Notes: generated by a model not told the origin, from the sequence alone. Counted from the stretch's first letter, positions 8,176 to 16,763 are shown. The stretch: 64,000 bases of DNA from RUG572 sp964386385 (GCA_964386385.1 CAYLRN010000001.1:62001-126000); one strand, 5' to 3'. Made by a program: numbers and translations.

Positions 8176-10323
8176 ATGGCAAGGACTCAATGGATGGCCG
8201 CTTTGGCCGCAGCCGGCGCTTTCGCGCTTTCCTGCGCGGCCGAGACGCTCACGACAGTCACGTTCGACAATCCAGGCTTTGAGGTCGACGGCGGAGGATG
8301 GGGACGCCCGAAGAACGCTCGCTTCGACGATTCAACCGCGCACTCCGGCCGCCATTCTCTGCGCATGGAAGTGACGGGCGCGGCGGGCGAGGGGGTATAT
8401 GTCACGCGCCAGGTCCCCGTCGTCGGCGGCGCGCAGTACCGCCTCGGCGCGTTCGTCAAGACAGAGGACGTCAGGGACGCTGTTGTCGACGGCAAGTCGC
8501 CAGTCGGCGCCGGCGTGATTGTGGAATGGTGCGACAAGTCGGGCAGATGGATGCAGGCCGGCGAATACGCGACCGGGCGCTACGGCACGTCGGACTGGAA
8601 GCGCGAACGCACCGGCTGGGTCGCCGCCCCTGCCGACGCCGGGTTCGCGACGGTCTTCCTGACTCTGCGCGGCACGGGCCGCGCATGGTTCGACGATGTC
8701 GTCTTCGAGCGTCGCGTCATGACGTTCGACAAGACGGAGCCGGCGAAGGGCGCTCGCCTCCTCACCAACACGCCGCGCTTCCAGTGGCGCATGTGCAGCG
8801 GCGCGCGCCGCTACACCGTCCAGATCTCGCGTGACGCGAATTTTGCCGTCGGTCAGACAAAATCATACGAAGCGGGTGGAATGCCCTCGTACCAGCTTGA
8901 AGAGCCGCTGGACGAAGGGCGCTGGTTCTGGCGCGTCAGCGCGAACGGCGTCTCTGACGACGACGTTCCCCAGTCGTTCGACATCGCCGTGTCGAATGGC
9001 CGCGACACCCTGCCGCCGCAGATTCTAACGCATGGCGTCCGCGTGACGGCCTCGGGCGATGCGTTTACGCTGCGCGTCAAGGACGCGGGCGCTCGCCGTC
9101 CGGAGGTCTCATTCATGGGCGAGAAGGGGAGATGCCAGACGACTGAGCCTGACGGCGTACACGTCTATCTCTTCTCCGCGCCGGCCGCCGGATGGCCGAA
9201 GGGGCTGACGGACGCCGCAGTCGTCGCGTCCGACGAGTCCGGAAACTGCGCGACGCAGAACGTCTGGCTTCTCAACGCGCCAAAACCGGCGAACTGCACG
9301 AAAATCGACGTGGAGGGGCGTTTCACCGTGGCGGGCCGCCCGTTCTTCCCGCTTGGAATCTATGAAGTCGCGGAAAAGGAGATGACGACGGTCCGCGCCG
9401 CCGGCTTCGACGTCGTGCACACCTACCGCTGGGAGAGCAGCACGAACGACGCGGCCTGCGTGAAGTACCTCGACGCCTGCTGGCGCGCGGACGGTCTTCG
9501 CGCGTTCATCGGATTCGACAGGCGGCGGCTCGTCGCGGGAGACTTCGCCCCCCTCGCCCGCCGCGTCGGAGCGCTGGCCGCCCACCCCGGCCTCTTCTGC
9601 TGGTATCTCTTCGACGAGCCGGAGATTGCCGGGCAGTTCGTCTCCCCGGACCTCCTTACGGCCTACGCCGACCTCATCCGCGCGCTCGACCCGTTCCACG
9701 TCGTCGTGATGACGACATGGAACAAGACGATGAACGAATACCGTCGCACGTGGGACACGCACTGGACGCAGGCCTACGGCGACCCCGCGGGCGTCGTCCG
9801 CACTCTCGACGAGCATCGCGGCTACTTGAAGGGCGGATGGGAGTCTCCCATCACCCTGCTCGTCAACAGCAACGACGGCGCGCTCGGAAAGCTCTGGCGC
9901 AAGGGGGTGACGCCCGACCCCGACAAGTACGCGAAGGACTACAACTATCTCCGCGCCTGCGCGATGCTCGCCCTCCCTGAACGCTGCAATGGCGTCTGGT
10001 GGTGGTGGTACGCGCCGCACACCCGCGACTTCTTCACCGTCGCGCAGACGCCGCGCGGCTGGGCGGACCTGAAGCGAATCATTGCGGAACTTCGCGAACT
10101 GCGTCCAATCGTCGTGGCGGATGGCAAGGAAGTGGTCGGACGCGCCGGCGCGGCGAAGACGCCTGTCTGCTGGTGGGCGAAGACTGTCGCGGGTGAGACG
10201 ACGTTCGTGGCCGTGAACACCGCGAACGCTCCCGTTGAAGTGGAGATCTCCGTCCCCGGATTTGCGCCCATGAAGCTGGCGTTCGGCGCGCACGAGACAA
10301 AAGTGCAGAAGCTTGTCCGATGA
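8176..10323 (+). CDS. Secreted TIM-barrel glycoside-hydrolase-like protein
   Basis: The 715-residue protein has a signal peptide (cut near SCAAE, residue 22). A beta-sandwich CBM-like domain covers about 25-185 and a fibronectin III-like domain about 190-280 (RFQWRMCSGARRYTVQIS is typical). The last 330 residues look like a clan GH-A barrel: GRPFFPLGIYEV opens it, WYLFDEPE places a candidate acid/base at Glu481, and VWWWWYAP lies near 607. Family assignment within GH-A is not possible by eye, and the second catalytic carboxylate was not identified. GGAGAGGAG-like purines precede the ATG. Its TGA overlaps the miaB start by 4 bp (ATGA), so the pair is co-translated. Confidence 0.8.
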   Translation: MARTQWMAALAAAGAFALSCAAETLTTVTFDNPGFEVDGGGWGRPKNARFDDSTAHSGRHSLRMEVTGAAGEGVYVTRQVPVVGGAQYRLGAFVKTEDVRDAVVDGKSPVGAGVIVEWCDKSGRWMQAGEYATGRYGTSDWKRERTGWVAAPADAGFATVFLTLRGTGRAWFDDVVFERRVMTFDKTEPAKGARLLTNTPRFQWRMCSGARRYTVQISRDANFAVGQTKSYEAGGMPSYQLEEPLDEGRWFWRVSANGVSDDDVPQSFDIAVSNGRDTLPPQILTHGVRVTASGDAFTLRVKDAGARRPEVSFMGEKGRCQTTEPDGVHVYLFSAPAAGWPKGLTDAAVVASDESGNCATQNVWLLNAPKPANCTKIDVEGRFTVAGRPFFPLGIYEVAEKEMTTVRAAGFDVVHTYRWESSTNDAACVKYLDACWRADGLRAFIGFDRRRLVAGDFAPLARRVGALAAHPGLFCWYLFDEPEIAGQFVSPDLLTAYADLIRALDPFHVVVMTTWNKTMNEYRRTWDTHWTQAYGDPAGVVRTLDEHRGYLKGGWESPITLLVNSNDGALGKLWRKGVTPDPDKYAKDYNYLRACAMLALPERCNGVWWWWYAPHTRDFFTVAQTPRGWADLKRIIAELRELRPIVVADGKEVVGRAGAAKTPVCWWAKTVAGETTFVAVNTANAPVEVEISVPGFAPMKLAFGAHETKVQKLVR

Positions 10324-11711
10324 AATTCCTGATTCACACGTATGGCTGCCAGATGAATGTCCGCGACAGCGAGGCCGTGGCGGCCCTGCTGGAGGCGGCG
10401 GGACACGAGCGGGTCGAACGGGAAGGGGACGCCGAACTTGTCATCGTCAACTCCTGCACGGTCCGCGACATGGCGGAGCGCAAGGCTGTCGGCAAGTGCG
10501 GCAACCTGATCGCCGTCAAGGAGGGGCGCGGAAAGCGCTCTGCCGGCGGAAGCGTCCGCATGGTCGGTCTCATGGGCTGCGCCGTGGCGCGGATGGGCGA
10601 CGGCGTGTTCCGCAGCCTTCCGGGGCTGGACTTCGCAGTCGGCCCGCGCCGATTCGGCATGATTCCGCGCCTTGTGGAGCGCTGCCTTGCCGGCGAAAGA
10701 CGCATTCTGGAGATTCCTGACGCGGACGAGGTGCCGGAAGGGCTGGACGCCCATTCGCCCGCCCGGCGCGGGAAGGGCGGCATTGCCGGATTTCAGGCGT
10801 TCGTGACGATTCTGCTTGGATGCGACAACCGCTGCAGCTACTGCATCGTGCCGGACGTGCGCGGACACGAATATTCCCGTCCCGCGCGTGAAGTCGTCGC
10901 GGAGGTGGCTTCGCTTGCGGCGAACGGCGTGAAGGAGGTGTGCCTCCTGGGCCAGAGCGTCCTCCGCTACGGCGTCCGCAACAAGGCGTGGACGGAGGAC
11001 GACCCGCCGAGTCCAGGCGGCTACTCAGAGGCGTTTCCGCGCCTTCTGGAGGCATTAAGCGGAATAGAAGGCCTTGAGCGCATACGCTTCACGAGCGCAC
11101 ACCCGAAGGGCTGTACGGACGAACTTGTCCGCGCCTATCGCGAATTTCCGAAGGTCTGCCGCCATCTGCATCTCCCCGTGCAGAGCGGAAGCGACCACGT
11201 GCTTGCCGAAATGGGGCGGCGCTACACGCGAGGCGAATACCTATCCGCAATCCGGAAGCTGCGCGAGTTCGATCCGGAGTTCGCCATCACCACGGACGTC
11301 ATAGTGGGCTATCCTGGCGAGACGGAAGCCGATTTCGAGGCGACGCGCTCGCTCATGGAGGAGGCGGGCTTTGACAACGCCTTCGTCTTCAAGTACTCGC
11401 CGCGTCCCGGCACCCGTTCCGCCGCCCTGGCGGACGACGTCCCGACGGCCGAAAAGGAACGGCGCGACCAGATCCTGCTCGAAGACCAGCAGCGGCGCGG
11501 GCTTGCGAGGAACGAAAGGCTCGTGGGCACCGTTCGCGAAGTCCTGTCGGAAGGTCCGTCGCTCCGCAACAGGGAACGCTGGAGCGGACGCGATTCGGGC
11601 AACCGCATCGTCGTGTGGAATCCGTCCACGCCGTGCGTTCCCGGCCAACGCGTCCGCCTCCGCATAGTCGAGGCGCATCCCCAGATTCTCGTTGCCGAAG
11701 AAGTATGGTAA
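10320..11711 (+). CDS. miaB: tRNA-2-methylthio-N6-dimethylallyladenosine synthase
   Basis: MiaB is a radical-SAM methylthiotransferase that adds a methylthio group to i6A37 of tRNAs reading UNN codons. The 463-residue protein shows all three parts: an N-terminal UPF0004 domain starting FLIHTYGCQMNVRDSE with Cys10, the radical-SAM cluster cysteines Cys168, Cys172 and Cys175 in GCDNRCSYC, and a TRAM-like beta domain over the last 60 residues. LPVQSGSDHVLAEMGRRYTR is the typical family block. The start overlaps the preceding glycosidase-like gene by 4 bp. The next feature downstream is the terminus region with dif. Confidence 0.97.
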   Translation: MKFLIHTYGCQMNVRDSEAVAALLEAAGHERVEREGDAELVIVNSCTVRDMAERKAVGKCGNLIAVKEGRGKRSAGGSVRMVGLMGCAVARMGDGVFRSLPGLDFAVGPRRFGMIPRLVERCLAGERRILEIPDADEVPEGLDAHSPARRGKGGIAGFQAFVTILLGCDNRCSYCIVPDVRGHEYSRPAREVVAEVASLAANGVKEVCLLGQSVLRYGVRNKAWTEDDPPSPGGYSEAFPRLLEALSGIEGLERIRFTSAHPKGCTDELVRAYREFPKVCRHLHLPVQSGSDHVLAEMGRRYTRGEYLSAIRKLREFDPEFAITTDVIVGYPGETEADFEATRSLMEEAGFDNAFVFKYSPRPGTRSAALADDVPTAEKERRDQILLEDQQRRGLARNERLVGTVREVLSEGPSLRNRERWSGRDSGNRIVVWNPSTPCVPGQRVRLRIVEAHPQILVAEEVW

Positions 11712-11749
11712 TCGACGATTCTGGCGGAAGAAAACTGATGACCAAATCA

Positions 11750-11775
11750 GGAGGGTTGCGCTTCTGCGCGACCGA
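11750..11775 (+). repeat. Diverged half-copy of the dispersed palindromic repeat
   Basis: GGAGGGTTGCGCTTCTGCGC followed by GACCG matches one arm of the REP/BIME-like repeat found at 30774-30799, 41074-41101, 41284-41311 and 44977-45001, with two C-to-T changes. It folds as GTTGCGC-TTCT-GCGCGAC and sits 38 bp after the miaB stop, so it may stabilise or terminate that transcript. Confidence 0.6.
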
Positions 11776-11791
11776 AAGCATTCGTCACTCG

Positions 11792-11819
11792 ATGTCGCAT
11801 AACGCGCAAAGTGTTAACT
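11792..11819 (+). other. dif: Left dif-like Xer recombination site (prophage attachment site)
   Basis: The 28-bp site has XerC arm ATGTCGCATAA, centre CGCGCA and XerD-side arm AAGTGTTAACT. The XerC arm and centre are identical to the right copy at 17101-17128; the XerD arm differs at three bases. This is what single-site XerCD integration would leave, with one arm from the phage and one from the chromosome. Confidence 0.88.
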
Positions 11820-11866
11820 TCAGACAGACAAACCGCTAGCAAAAACCGAACACAAACACAAGTTAA

Positions 11867-12037
11867 TTATTGCACAAAATGTGGATTCGCCAAGCCGACC
11901 AAAAAGACCAGTACAGCAAAAACCAAAACCAGTACAGCAAAAATCACGCTTGCCTTTATGCCAAAAGTCAACCACCGAAAAGAATCGGCAATTGAACGAA
12001 CGGAATCAACAATGCTATTAATCTGCTCGTCTGTCAT
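11867..12037 (-). CDS. Small phage membrane protein (56 aa)
   Basis: This is the last prophage gene, downstream of VP2. It starts at ATG 12037 and encodes MTDEQINSIVDSVRSIADS followed by one strongly hydrophobic segment (about residues 28-50, rich in V, L, F, A). The frame is open further upstream, but there it runs into VP2, so the internal ATG is preferred. No strong ribosome site is seen. The short amphipathic helix plus a single transmembrane span would fit a lysis or membrane accessory protein; that is inference. Confidence 0.55.
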   Translation of the reverse strand: MTDEQINSIVDSVRSIADSFRWLTFGIKASVIFAVLVLVFAVLVFLVGLANPHFVQ

Positions 12038-12095
12038 GTCTATGATGATACCAAAATAAAAACGAGAACACAACAACTTTCTACATTTTTTTTTT

Positions 12096-13025
12096 TCAGC
12101 GCAAATGCAAGATACCATTATTAGAGCGAATACTATCATTATACCGCTTAACATTGCGCTTAACGCTCCTTTCAATAGAATGTTGCAAAGCGCGAGATTC
12201 TTCGGCATTAAACGAGGGTAAAACATTGCCACGCGCAGGAGAAGAAGAAACCGAATCAATGCGTCTAACAGCCGACTGGTCAATAGCCGACTGCTTGCCA
12301 GTACTGGGCTCTGACTTTGTACCCATCTGACGAATCAGCCAGTCGGCCGCCTTAGTACCAAGTTCCTTAATGGGCTTTTTCATGCCGACAGAATCAAGGA
12401 GCATTCCGACAGAAGCGAGATTCCGACCCCAGTCGCTATTGCCGACGGCCTTTGAAGCCGCATCGGCGCGGAGACTTTCCGCCTGGGCGTCCTTGACTTC
12501 CAAATCGGCCTTGCTCTGCTGCTGATTGATTTCCATCTGCTTCGCAGAGTTCTTAATCTGCGCCAAAGCCGTTAAATTGGCGGCATGACCGCCACCGGCG
12601 CCGACACTCGCACCATGAACGGACTTGCCGGAATGAGAGCCACTGGAAGAACCCGGCTGCGCATTGCCCAAGTTGCTTGACAGATTGGAATCAAGGGAAG
12701 CCAAAACGGGATTCAAGCCGGCCTTCTTGAGACCTTCAACGGCCCAAGAAGCGGTGTTCGTGGCGTACTGCCTGGCAAGTTGATAGTATTCGTTGGACTG
12801 CAAATCATACAGAAAGTTCTGATACCACTTCTCATAGGCCTTGTCCTGCTCCTGCGTCCAAACATCATACTCCTTCTGATACTTCAGATTCGTTTTGGTG
12901 ATGTTCTTGTTCAAACTCTCCTTTGCGGAGTTCGTAGACCATCCGCCCGAAACATCCTGTACCAAACTCAAACCACCAGCACCAGCGGCAGAACCAATGC
13001 CAGAAAGAATTGAACCCCAACTCAT
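12096..13025 (-). CDS. Gokushovirus DNA pilot protein VP2
   Basis: The 309-residue protein has the features of microvirus pilot (H-like) proteins that form a tube for DNA entry. A glycine/alanine-rich hydrophobic N-terminus (ILSGIGSAAGAGG) is followed by long helices with many Q, K and E. AVEGLKKAGLNPVLA at about residues 97-111 is the most recognisable gokushovirus VP2 block, and a Gly/Ser-rich hinge follows at about 122-150. A strong AGGAGG site lies 7 nt before the ATG. It is the gene after the major capsid protein, as in other gokushoviruses. A run of T residues at about 12086-12096 adjoins its stop codon. Confidence 0.9.
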   Translation of the reverse strand: MSWGSILSGIGSAAGAGGLSLVQDVSGGWSTNSAKESLNKNITKTNLKYQKEYDVWTQEQDKAYEKWYQNFLYDLQSNEYYQLARQYATNTASWAVEGLKKAGLNPVLASLDSNLSSNLGNAQPGSSSGSHSGKSVHGASVGAGGGHAANLTALAQIKNSAKQMEINQQQSKADLEVKDAQAESLRADAASKAVGNSDWGRNLASVGMLLDSVGMKKPIKELGTKAADWLIRQMGTKSEPSTGKQSAIDQSAVRRIDSVSSSPARGNVLPSFNAEESRALQHSIERSVKRNVKRYNDSIRSNNGILHLR

Positions 13026-13066
13026 AAAGAAACCTCCTCAGAACGACACTTTTAAACCACTCATAA

Positions 13067-13090
13067 CGGCGTTTTTACACGAGAACGCCG
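13067..13090 (-). other. Hairpin between VP1 and VP2
   Basis: CGGCGTT at 13067-13073 pairs with AACGCCG at 13084-13090 in the 99-bp gap between the capsid and pilot genes. No U-tract follows in the reading direction, so it is more likely an mRNA-processing or stability element than a terminator. Confidence 0.4.
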
Positions 13091-13124
13091 ACAAACTCGC
13101 AGTTAACCAAACCACAAACACCCA

Positions 13125-14789
13125 TTACAGACGTCCAAGGCCAGGCACGGAGAAGAGCGGCATAAGGCGAGCGCACTCCAATTCAAACCATCCATCAAGA
13201 ATCATGTTGGGGGCTTGAGAAGTGTTCACGGCCAAAACGCGGTCAATCGGCACGTGTTCCTCTATGAACTCCTGCGACAGGGTGGGAAGGGAATCAAACT
13301 TCTGCGCCAAATGCCAGTAGTCAAGCGTAAGAGGGGCGGTAGAACGGAAATCGCCAGTAATCGTATTAGGGTGATAGCGGTATTCCGCCCAACGCTCCTG
13401 ATAGCCAAAAGTCTCCTCGTCAACATCAGTGCCTTGTGCGAAGATTTCCTTGTTCAAAACGGCCTGCTCGCCAAGATTGGCCAATTCGGGCCAATAGAAA
13501 TCGTACTTGGTTTTACGGCTAAACATTCGGGGTATACCCTGCTGATAGGACAGGTCGGCGCGAATGTTGGCAAGCCCGATGATAAGCGTATGCTCTGTAA
13601 ACGTCTTCGTCCATCCAGTGGAATTGTTGCCAGTGACGAACGCGGCAAGATTGCCCTGCGGACTTTCAGAGGTGGAGGCGGAAGTCTGCGCAACAGTGGT
13701 GACGTTCAAGGGCTGCGAAGAACCGCCAAGGTATTCGGGTCTCTGCTGCCTTGCATCGGGAGAGATGACGTTGAAATGGGCGCGTATGAGTTCAACGTAG
13801 CGAGTGCCACCGCGAGCGTCAGTCTCCAGCAAGTGCTGTATGGCTATGGATTCTCGCAACTGGTTTACAGTCATAACCGCCGAAGCATCCAAGGTCACGG
13901 AAAAAACAGAACCTTTAGTAATAAAAGGTCGATTCTCAAACTCTGTACCAGTCTTAATATCCGAAGGAATAGAAGTGACATCAGGGTCCATCAAGGTATC
14001 CATAGACCAATAGACAGGACGAGACGAGGAACTAGTACCACTGCCAGCCTGAAACTTAACATAATAGTCCTGTTCCGCACCTGCTACATACCAATAACGC
14101 CCAGAAATAAATCCGTCCTCTTGAAACCTAATTCTGCCATCTTGCGAAGCCAAAGGAATGCCGGCAACTGCTCCCTTCTGCGGCCAAGGAAGACAACCAG
14201 TAAAGTAGTCCTTCCTCTTGCCACGGCGGCAAAGGACGTAATCGGCTTCTTTTTCGGCTTTAGTCGTGCCGTCCTCGTACAGACCGCCGACAGGGCGGGC
14301 AGGGCAAAGATTCTCATCCCTAAACCATTCGTTGTAGATGAGATTGTAAGCCCTATGCCACCAAGGACAGACGGAGTAAGACGGCGCATCATTCGCTTCG
14401 TCGGAGGACGCAAGGGCGAGGGGCAAGCCAAGATAGTCGGACAGACTGGAGGGCTGCGGACTTACGGACATCTGCGGAACGGTGTAATCGTTGCGGACGT
14501 CGCCGAACGGCCATTCACCCATAAGACGCTTGAACTCGTCATCAACGAGACGGACGGGAACGGCGAAATAGAACGTGTCAAGATACAAGTTGTCCATCAC
14601 GGGCGTAAGCGGAGTGGCTAGACGCGCGAAAATGTGCTGCTTGAACTTGAAGACGTCGCCAGGGAGGCATTCGTCAACGTAAATCGGATAGAGAAAATCC
14701 GTATTAAGAGTGGTCTTCAGATTGTGGTTTCTGCGGAAGGTGGAGCGCGGCGGCTTCGCCTTGGGAACATTCGCGAACGAATAAGACAT
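13125..14789 (-). CDS. Gokushovirus major capsid protein VP1
   Basis: The 554-residue protein is full length for the jelly-roll capsid protein of Gokushovirinae. The N-terminal block RRNHNLKTTLNTDFLYPIYV, then DECLPGDVFKFK and FARLATPLTPVMDNLYLDTF, is the family hallmark. A long central insertion (about 220-290) corresponds to the variable surface loop that forms the threefold spikes. The C-terminal part has the usual RFGYQERWAEYRY-like stretch, here FGYQERWAEYRYHPN. The start is supported by AAAGGAAAA upstream. A 27-bp tandem repeat occupies the leader between VP3 and this gene. Confidence 0.97.
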   Translation of the reverse strand: MSYSFANVPKAKPPRSTFRRNHNLKTTLNTDFLYPIYVDECLPGDVFKFKQHIFARLATPLTPVMDNLYLDTFYFAVPVRLVDDEFKRLMGEWPFGDVRNDYTVPQMSVSPQPSSLSDYLGLPLALASSDEANDAPSYSVCPWWHRAYNLIYNEWFRDENLCPARPVGGLYEDGTTKAEKEADYVLCRRGKRKDYFTGCLPWPQKGAVAGIPLASQDGRIRFQEDGFISGRYWYVAGAEQDYYVKFQAGSGTSSSSRPVYWSMDTLMDPDVTSIPSDIKTGTEFENRPFITKGSVFSVTLDASAVMTVNQLRESIAIQHLLETDARGGTRYVELIRAHFNVISPDARQQRPEYLGGSSQPLNVTTVAQTSASTSESPQGNLAAFVTGNNSTGWTKTFTEHTLIIGLANIRADLSYQQGIPRMFSRKTKYDFYWPELANLGEQAVLNKEIFAQGTDVDEETFGYQERWAEYRYHPNTITGDFRSTAPLTLDYWHLAQKFDSLPTLSQEFIEEHVPIDRVLAVNTSQAPNMILDGWFELECARLMPLFSVPGLGRL

Positions 14790-14816
14790 TTCATTTTCCT
14801 TTCTGTGTGGACACGC

Positions 14817-14870
14817 AACGTGTCACCCAGTCATATATACATCAACGTGTCACCCAGTCATATATACATC
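14817..14870 (-). repeat. Two perfect tandem 27-bp repeats in the capsid-gene leader
   Basis: Copies at 14817-14843 and 14844-14870 are identical. Each contains CACCCAGTCATATATACATC. On the coding strand each copy carries TATATATGACTGGGTGACA, giving two evenly spaced A+T-rich boxes just upstream of VP1; the second copy overlaps the VP3 stop codon. Duplicated -10 boxes or a binding site for a regulator are possible. Confidence 0.85.
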
Positions 14871-15294
14871 AAGTAGCAGACTGGGCTTCGGGGTTAGTCC
14901 CCTTGTCAACTTCGTTGATGACACGGACGGCAACAGGATTTTCGGGCTTGACCTCACGGAGAACGCCAAGACGGACGAGCCTATCATGCTCTTCGGGACT
15001 GCCGAGGGCGTTAAGGAACGCTTCGGCAGAAGGATAAACGGACTTCACGGATTCGGGAAGGGAATCGTAAGCCTCGCGACCTTTCACAATGCTATTCAAA
15101 TAGTCCTGCATGTCCTCGGGCGCGTTGGTGAAGTCGCCATAAGAGCCTTTTCGGTAAACGCTGGCATCTCCTGCAATGGCTCTCTGAATCATGTAGTTTA
15201 TGTCGCACATCTTGGAAAGGTGCGTCTGGCACTTTGTGGACTGCGTGAAGCGCAGTCCACAACTGCCGTTGCTTGGTTTGCGGCAGAAAGACAT
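14869..15294 (-). CDS. Gokushovirus internal scaffolding protein VP3
   Basis: The 141-residue protein is the VP3 scaffold that guides procapsid assembly. MCDINYMIQRA in the N-terminal third matches the typical CDIN block, followed by SYGDFTNAPEDMQDYLN and a C-terminal PSAEAFLNALGSPEEHDRLV helix. The start at 15294 is chosen because AAGGAGG lies 6 nt upstream, inside the last codons of VP5, whose TAA immediately precedes this ATG. The pair is therefore translationally coupled. Confidence 0.9.
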   Translation of the reverse strand: MSFCRKPSNGSCGLRFTQSTKCQTHLSKMCDINYMIQRAIAGDASVYRKGSYGDFTNAPEDMQDYLNSIVKGREAYDSLPESVKSVYPSAEAFLNALGSPEEHDRLVRLGVLREVKPENPVAVRVINEVDKGTNPEAQSAT

Positions 15295-15558
15295 TTAGGC
15301 CTCCTTCGCCACGAAGTCGGAAGCGGTGGCAAGAACCTTGATATCTTCCACGCACTGATGAATCTGTCCGTTTTCAACGTCAAACTCGCCAAGAGCCACG
15401 AGCGTGAAGTCTTCGGGATGAAGGGAGATGAGCGTACCCTTGTCGCCCTTCACCATGTCGCCAAAGGCGCGAATGGCGACGCTGTCGTTCTCAAACAGGC
15501 AGGGCGGGGCGAAAGTCCCGACGCGGCTATCACGAACGGCATAGATTCTACGTTTCAT
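15295..15558 (-). CDS. Gokushovirus nonstructural protein VP5
   Basis: The 87-residue protein has the standard VP5 layout: RRIYAVRDSRVGTFAPPCL, then AIRAFGDMV and a central LHPEDFTLVALGEFD block, the most conserved part of the family. VP5 is thought to help switch from double- to single-stranded DNA synthesis; the mechanism is not firmly known. It overlaps the VP4 3' end by 11 bp and abuts VP3 with no gap. Confidence 0.9.
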   Translation of the reverse strand: MKRRIYAVRDSRVGTFAPPCLFENDSVAIRAFGDMVKGDKGTLISLHPEDFTLVALGEFDVENGQIHQCVEDIKVLATASDFVAKEA

Positions 15559-16507
15559 TGTCCAGTACTCCTTTTCTAATCTCGTCCGCTAGTTCAGTTG
15601 TGATTATGCGTTCTCGGACGAGGGGGGAACGCAAATCGGGTTTCACAAATCGGGCGTAGTCAACGCGGCTCTTCTTCGCGGATTCATACAAATCGGGAGC
15701 GAAGCGTTCGGCGTAGCCGTCAAGACAGGACGGCAGACGGCAGAACGAGCAACGGCCATCCTCAAGAAGGGCAACGGAGCCGTCAAGATAACGCTCGTAG
15801 AAGGGGGGCTTGAGGACGTAGTCAAACTTCCGACCAATGCGGCGAACGTCAACGAACAGGCCACGGCCTAGACCCTGCGAGTACATCGTAAAGCACTTCA
15901 GACGCCTTTCGGGGTCGGCGTACTGCTTTGAGACGTACTTCGAGACATAGCGAATCGAAGCGGAGGAGCAGGAGCCGACGACGTTGAAGCCGTAAGGCCA
16001 AATCCTCTCAACGACTTCGGAGCAGTAGCGGGGACGGCGGCCTAGCGTAGTGCCGACACATCGGGGACGCCATTCGGCGGCCATCATGTCAACGCCGAAC
16101 AAAACGGCGTGATAGTGCGGTCGGTACGTCCTTGAGCCGTATTCGCCGCAGAAGAAATAGCGGACGGAGAAGGGGGGAACGCCGTAGTCGCGGCTTGCCA
16201 TCCGCAACCGCTTGAGAAACTTCTGAACGTCCGACTTCTCAAGGCGAGAGGGGCAATGCGCGTCATTGTAGGTGAGGGTAAGGAAGGTGGACGAAGGGCT
16301 TACGAACTGTTCAAGGCGCATTCGGGATATCCACCGATTGCGCCTATCCTTGAGACAGGCGGCGCACCTGCCACAGGGAACGGCCAAATCACGCAAGCCG
16401 CGCGATTCGGCAACGTCGCGAGGGGGCTTGAACGCGAGAACGCGCTTGCCAGTGTCGGGATTGACGCGGCCAGTGTCAAAGACTATGACGGGCTTAAGGC
16501 AGTTCAT
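15548..16507 (-). CDS. Gokushovirus replication initiator VP4 (HUH endonuclease)
   Basis: The 319-residue protein is the rolling-circle initiator. It has the HUH metal-binding motif in RPHYHAVLFG (His131, His133) and two catalytic-type tyrosines Tyr187 and Tyr191 in RYVSKYVSK, the arrangement of microvirus Rep proteins. An N-terminal CGRCAACLKDRRNRWISR block (about 45-62) is also typical. The start MNCLKP matches the usual M-x-C-x-x-P opening of this family, which fixes the ATG at 16507 although its ribosome site is weak. A seven-codon in-frame ORF precedes it. Confidence 0.95.
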   Translation of the reverse strand: MNCLKPVIVFDTGRVNPDTGKRVLAFKPPRDVAESRGLRDLAVPCGRCAACLKDRRNRWISRMRLEQFVSPSSTFLTLTYNDAHCPSRLEKSDVQKFLKRLRMASRDYGVPPFSVRYFFCGEYGSRTYRPHYHAVLFGVDMMAAEWRPRCVGTTLGRRPRYCSEVVERIWPYGFNVVGSCSSASIRYVSKYVSKQYADPERRLKCFTMYSQGLGRGLFVDVRRIGRKFDYVLKPPFYERYLDGSVALLEDGRCSFCRLPSCLDGYAERFAPDLYESAKKSRVDYARFVKPDLRSPLVRERIITTELADEIRKGVLDNET

Positions 16508-16519
16508 GGCTACGCTTCG

Positions 16520-16540
16520 CTAGAATAGGCAAATCGTCAT
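16520..16540 (-). promoter_or_regulatory. Mini-ORF with good ribosome site upstream of VP4
   Basis: On the - strand GAAGGAG is followed 10 nt later by ATG ACG ATT TGC CTA TTC TAG, in the same frame as VP4 and ending 12 nt before its ATG. VP4 itself lacks a good ribosome site, so translation may reach it by reinitiation. The same layout could also come from a nonsense change in a longer VP4 leader. Confidence 0.4.
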
Positions 16541-16578
16541 TTGCGCAATGCTCCTTCGTCGCATATGCTTAACTTTGC

Positions 16579-16689
16579 TTAAGAAAAGACAGGGACGAGG
16601 GCGCAACCGCCAGCGGTCGCACCCGCGAGGGCGGCGATGACAACGCGCACAATCTCCTTGAAAAGAGACTTCCAATCAATATTGAGCAT
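16579..16689 (-). CDS. Tiny phage membrane protein (36 aa)
   Basis: The product begins MLNIDWKSLFKEIVRVV and continues with an alanine/glycine-rich hydrophobic stretch ending GGCALVPVFS. The ATG is preceded by AAAGGAAAC at good spacing. A short amphipathic helix plus one membrane span is common among small gokushovirus ORFs located before VP4. The cysteine after Ala-Gly-Gly is loosely lipobox-like. A lysis role is possible but not shown. Confidence 0.65.
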   Translation of the reverse strand: MLNIDWKSLFKEIVRVVIAALAGATAGGCALVPVFS

Positions 16690-16763
16690 GACAGTTTCCT
16701 TTCATCGTGGGTGAATCGTATGATGTGGAATGCGCACACGCGCGAAGCGCGCGCGCGCAAGGA

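Noticed and set aside
12086..12096. Run of T next to the VP2 stop as a phase-variable tract
   Set aside because: It lies after the stop codon and not within a promoter or coding frame; it may be a weak terminator tail.
16520..16522. TAG recoding in the phage
   Set aside because: TAG ends the J-like and 57-aa genes normally, and the VP4 start at MNCLKP matches the family, so an alternative code is not needed.
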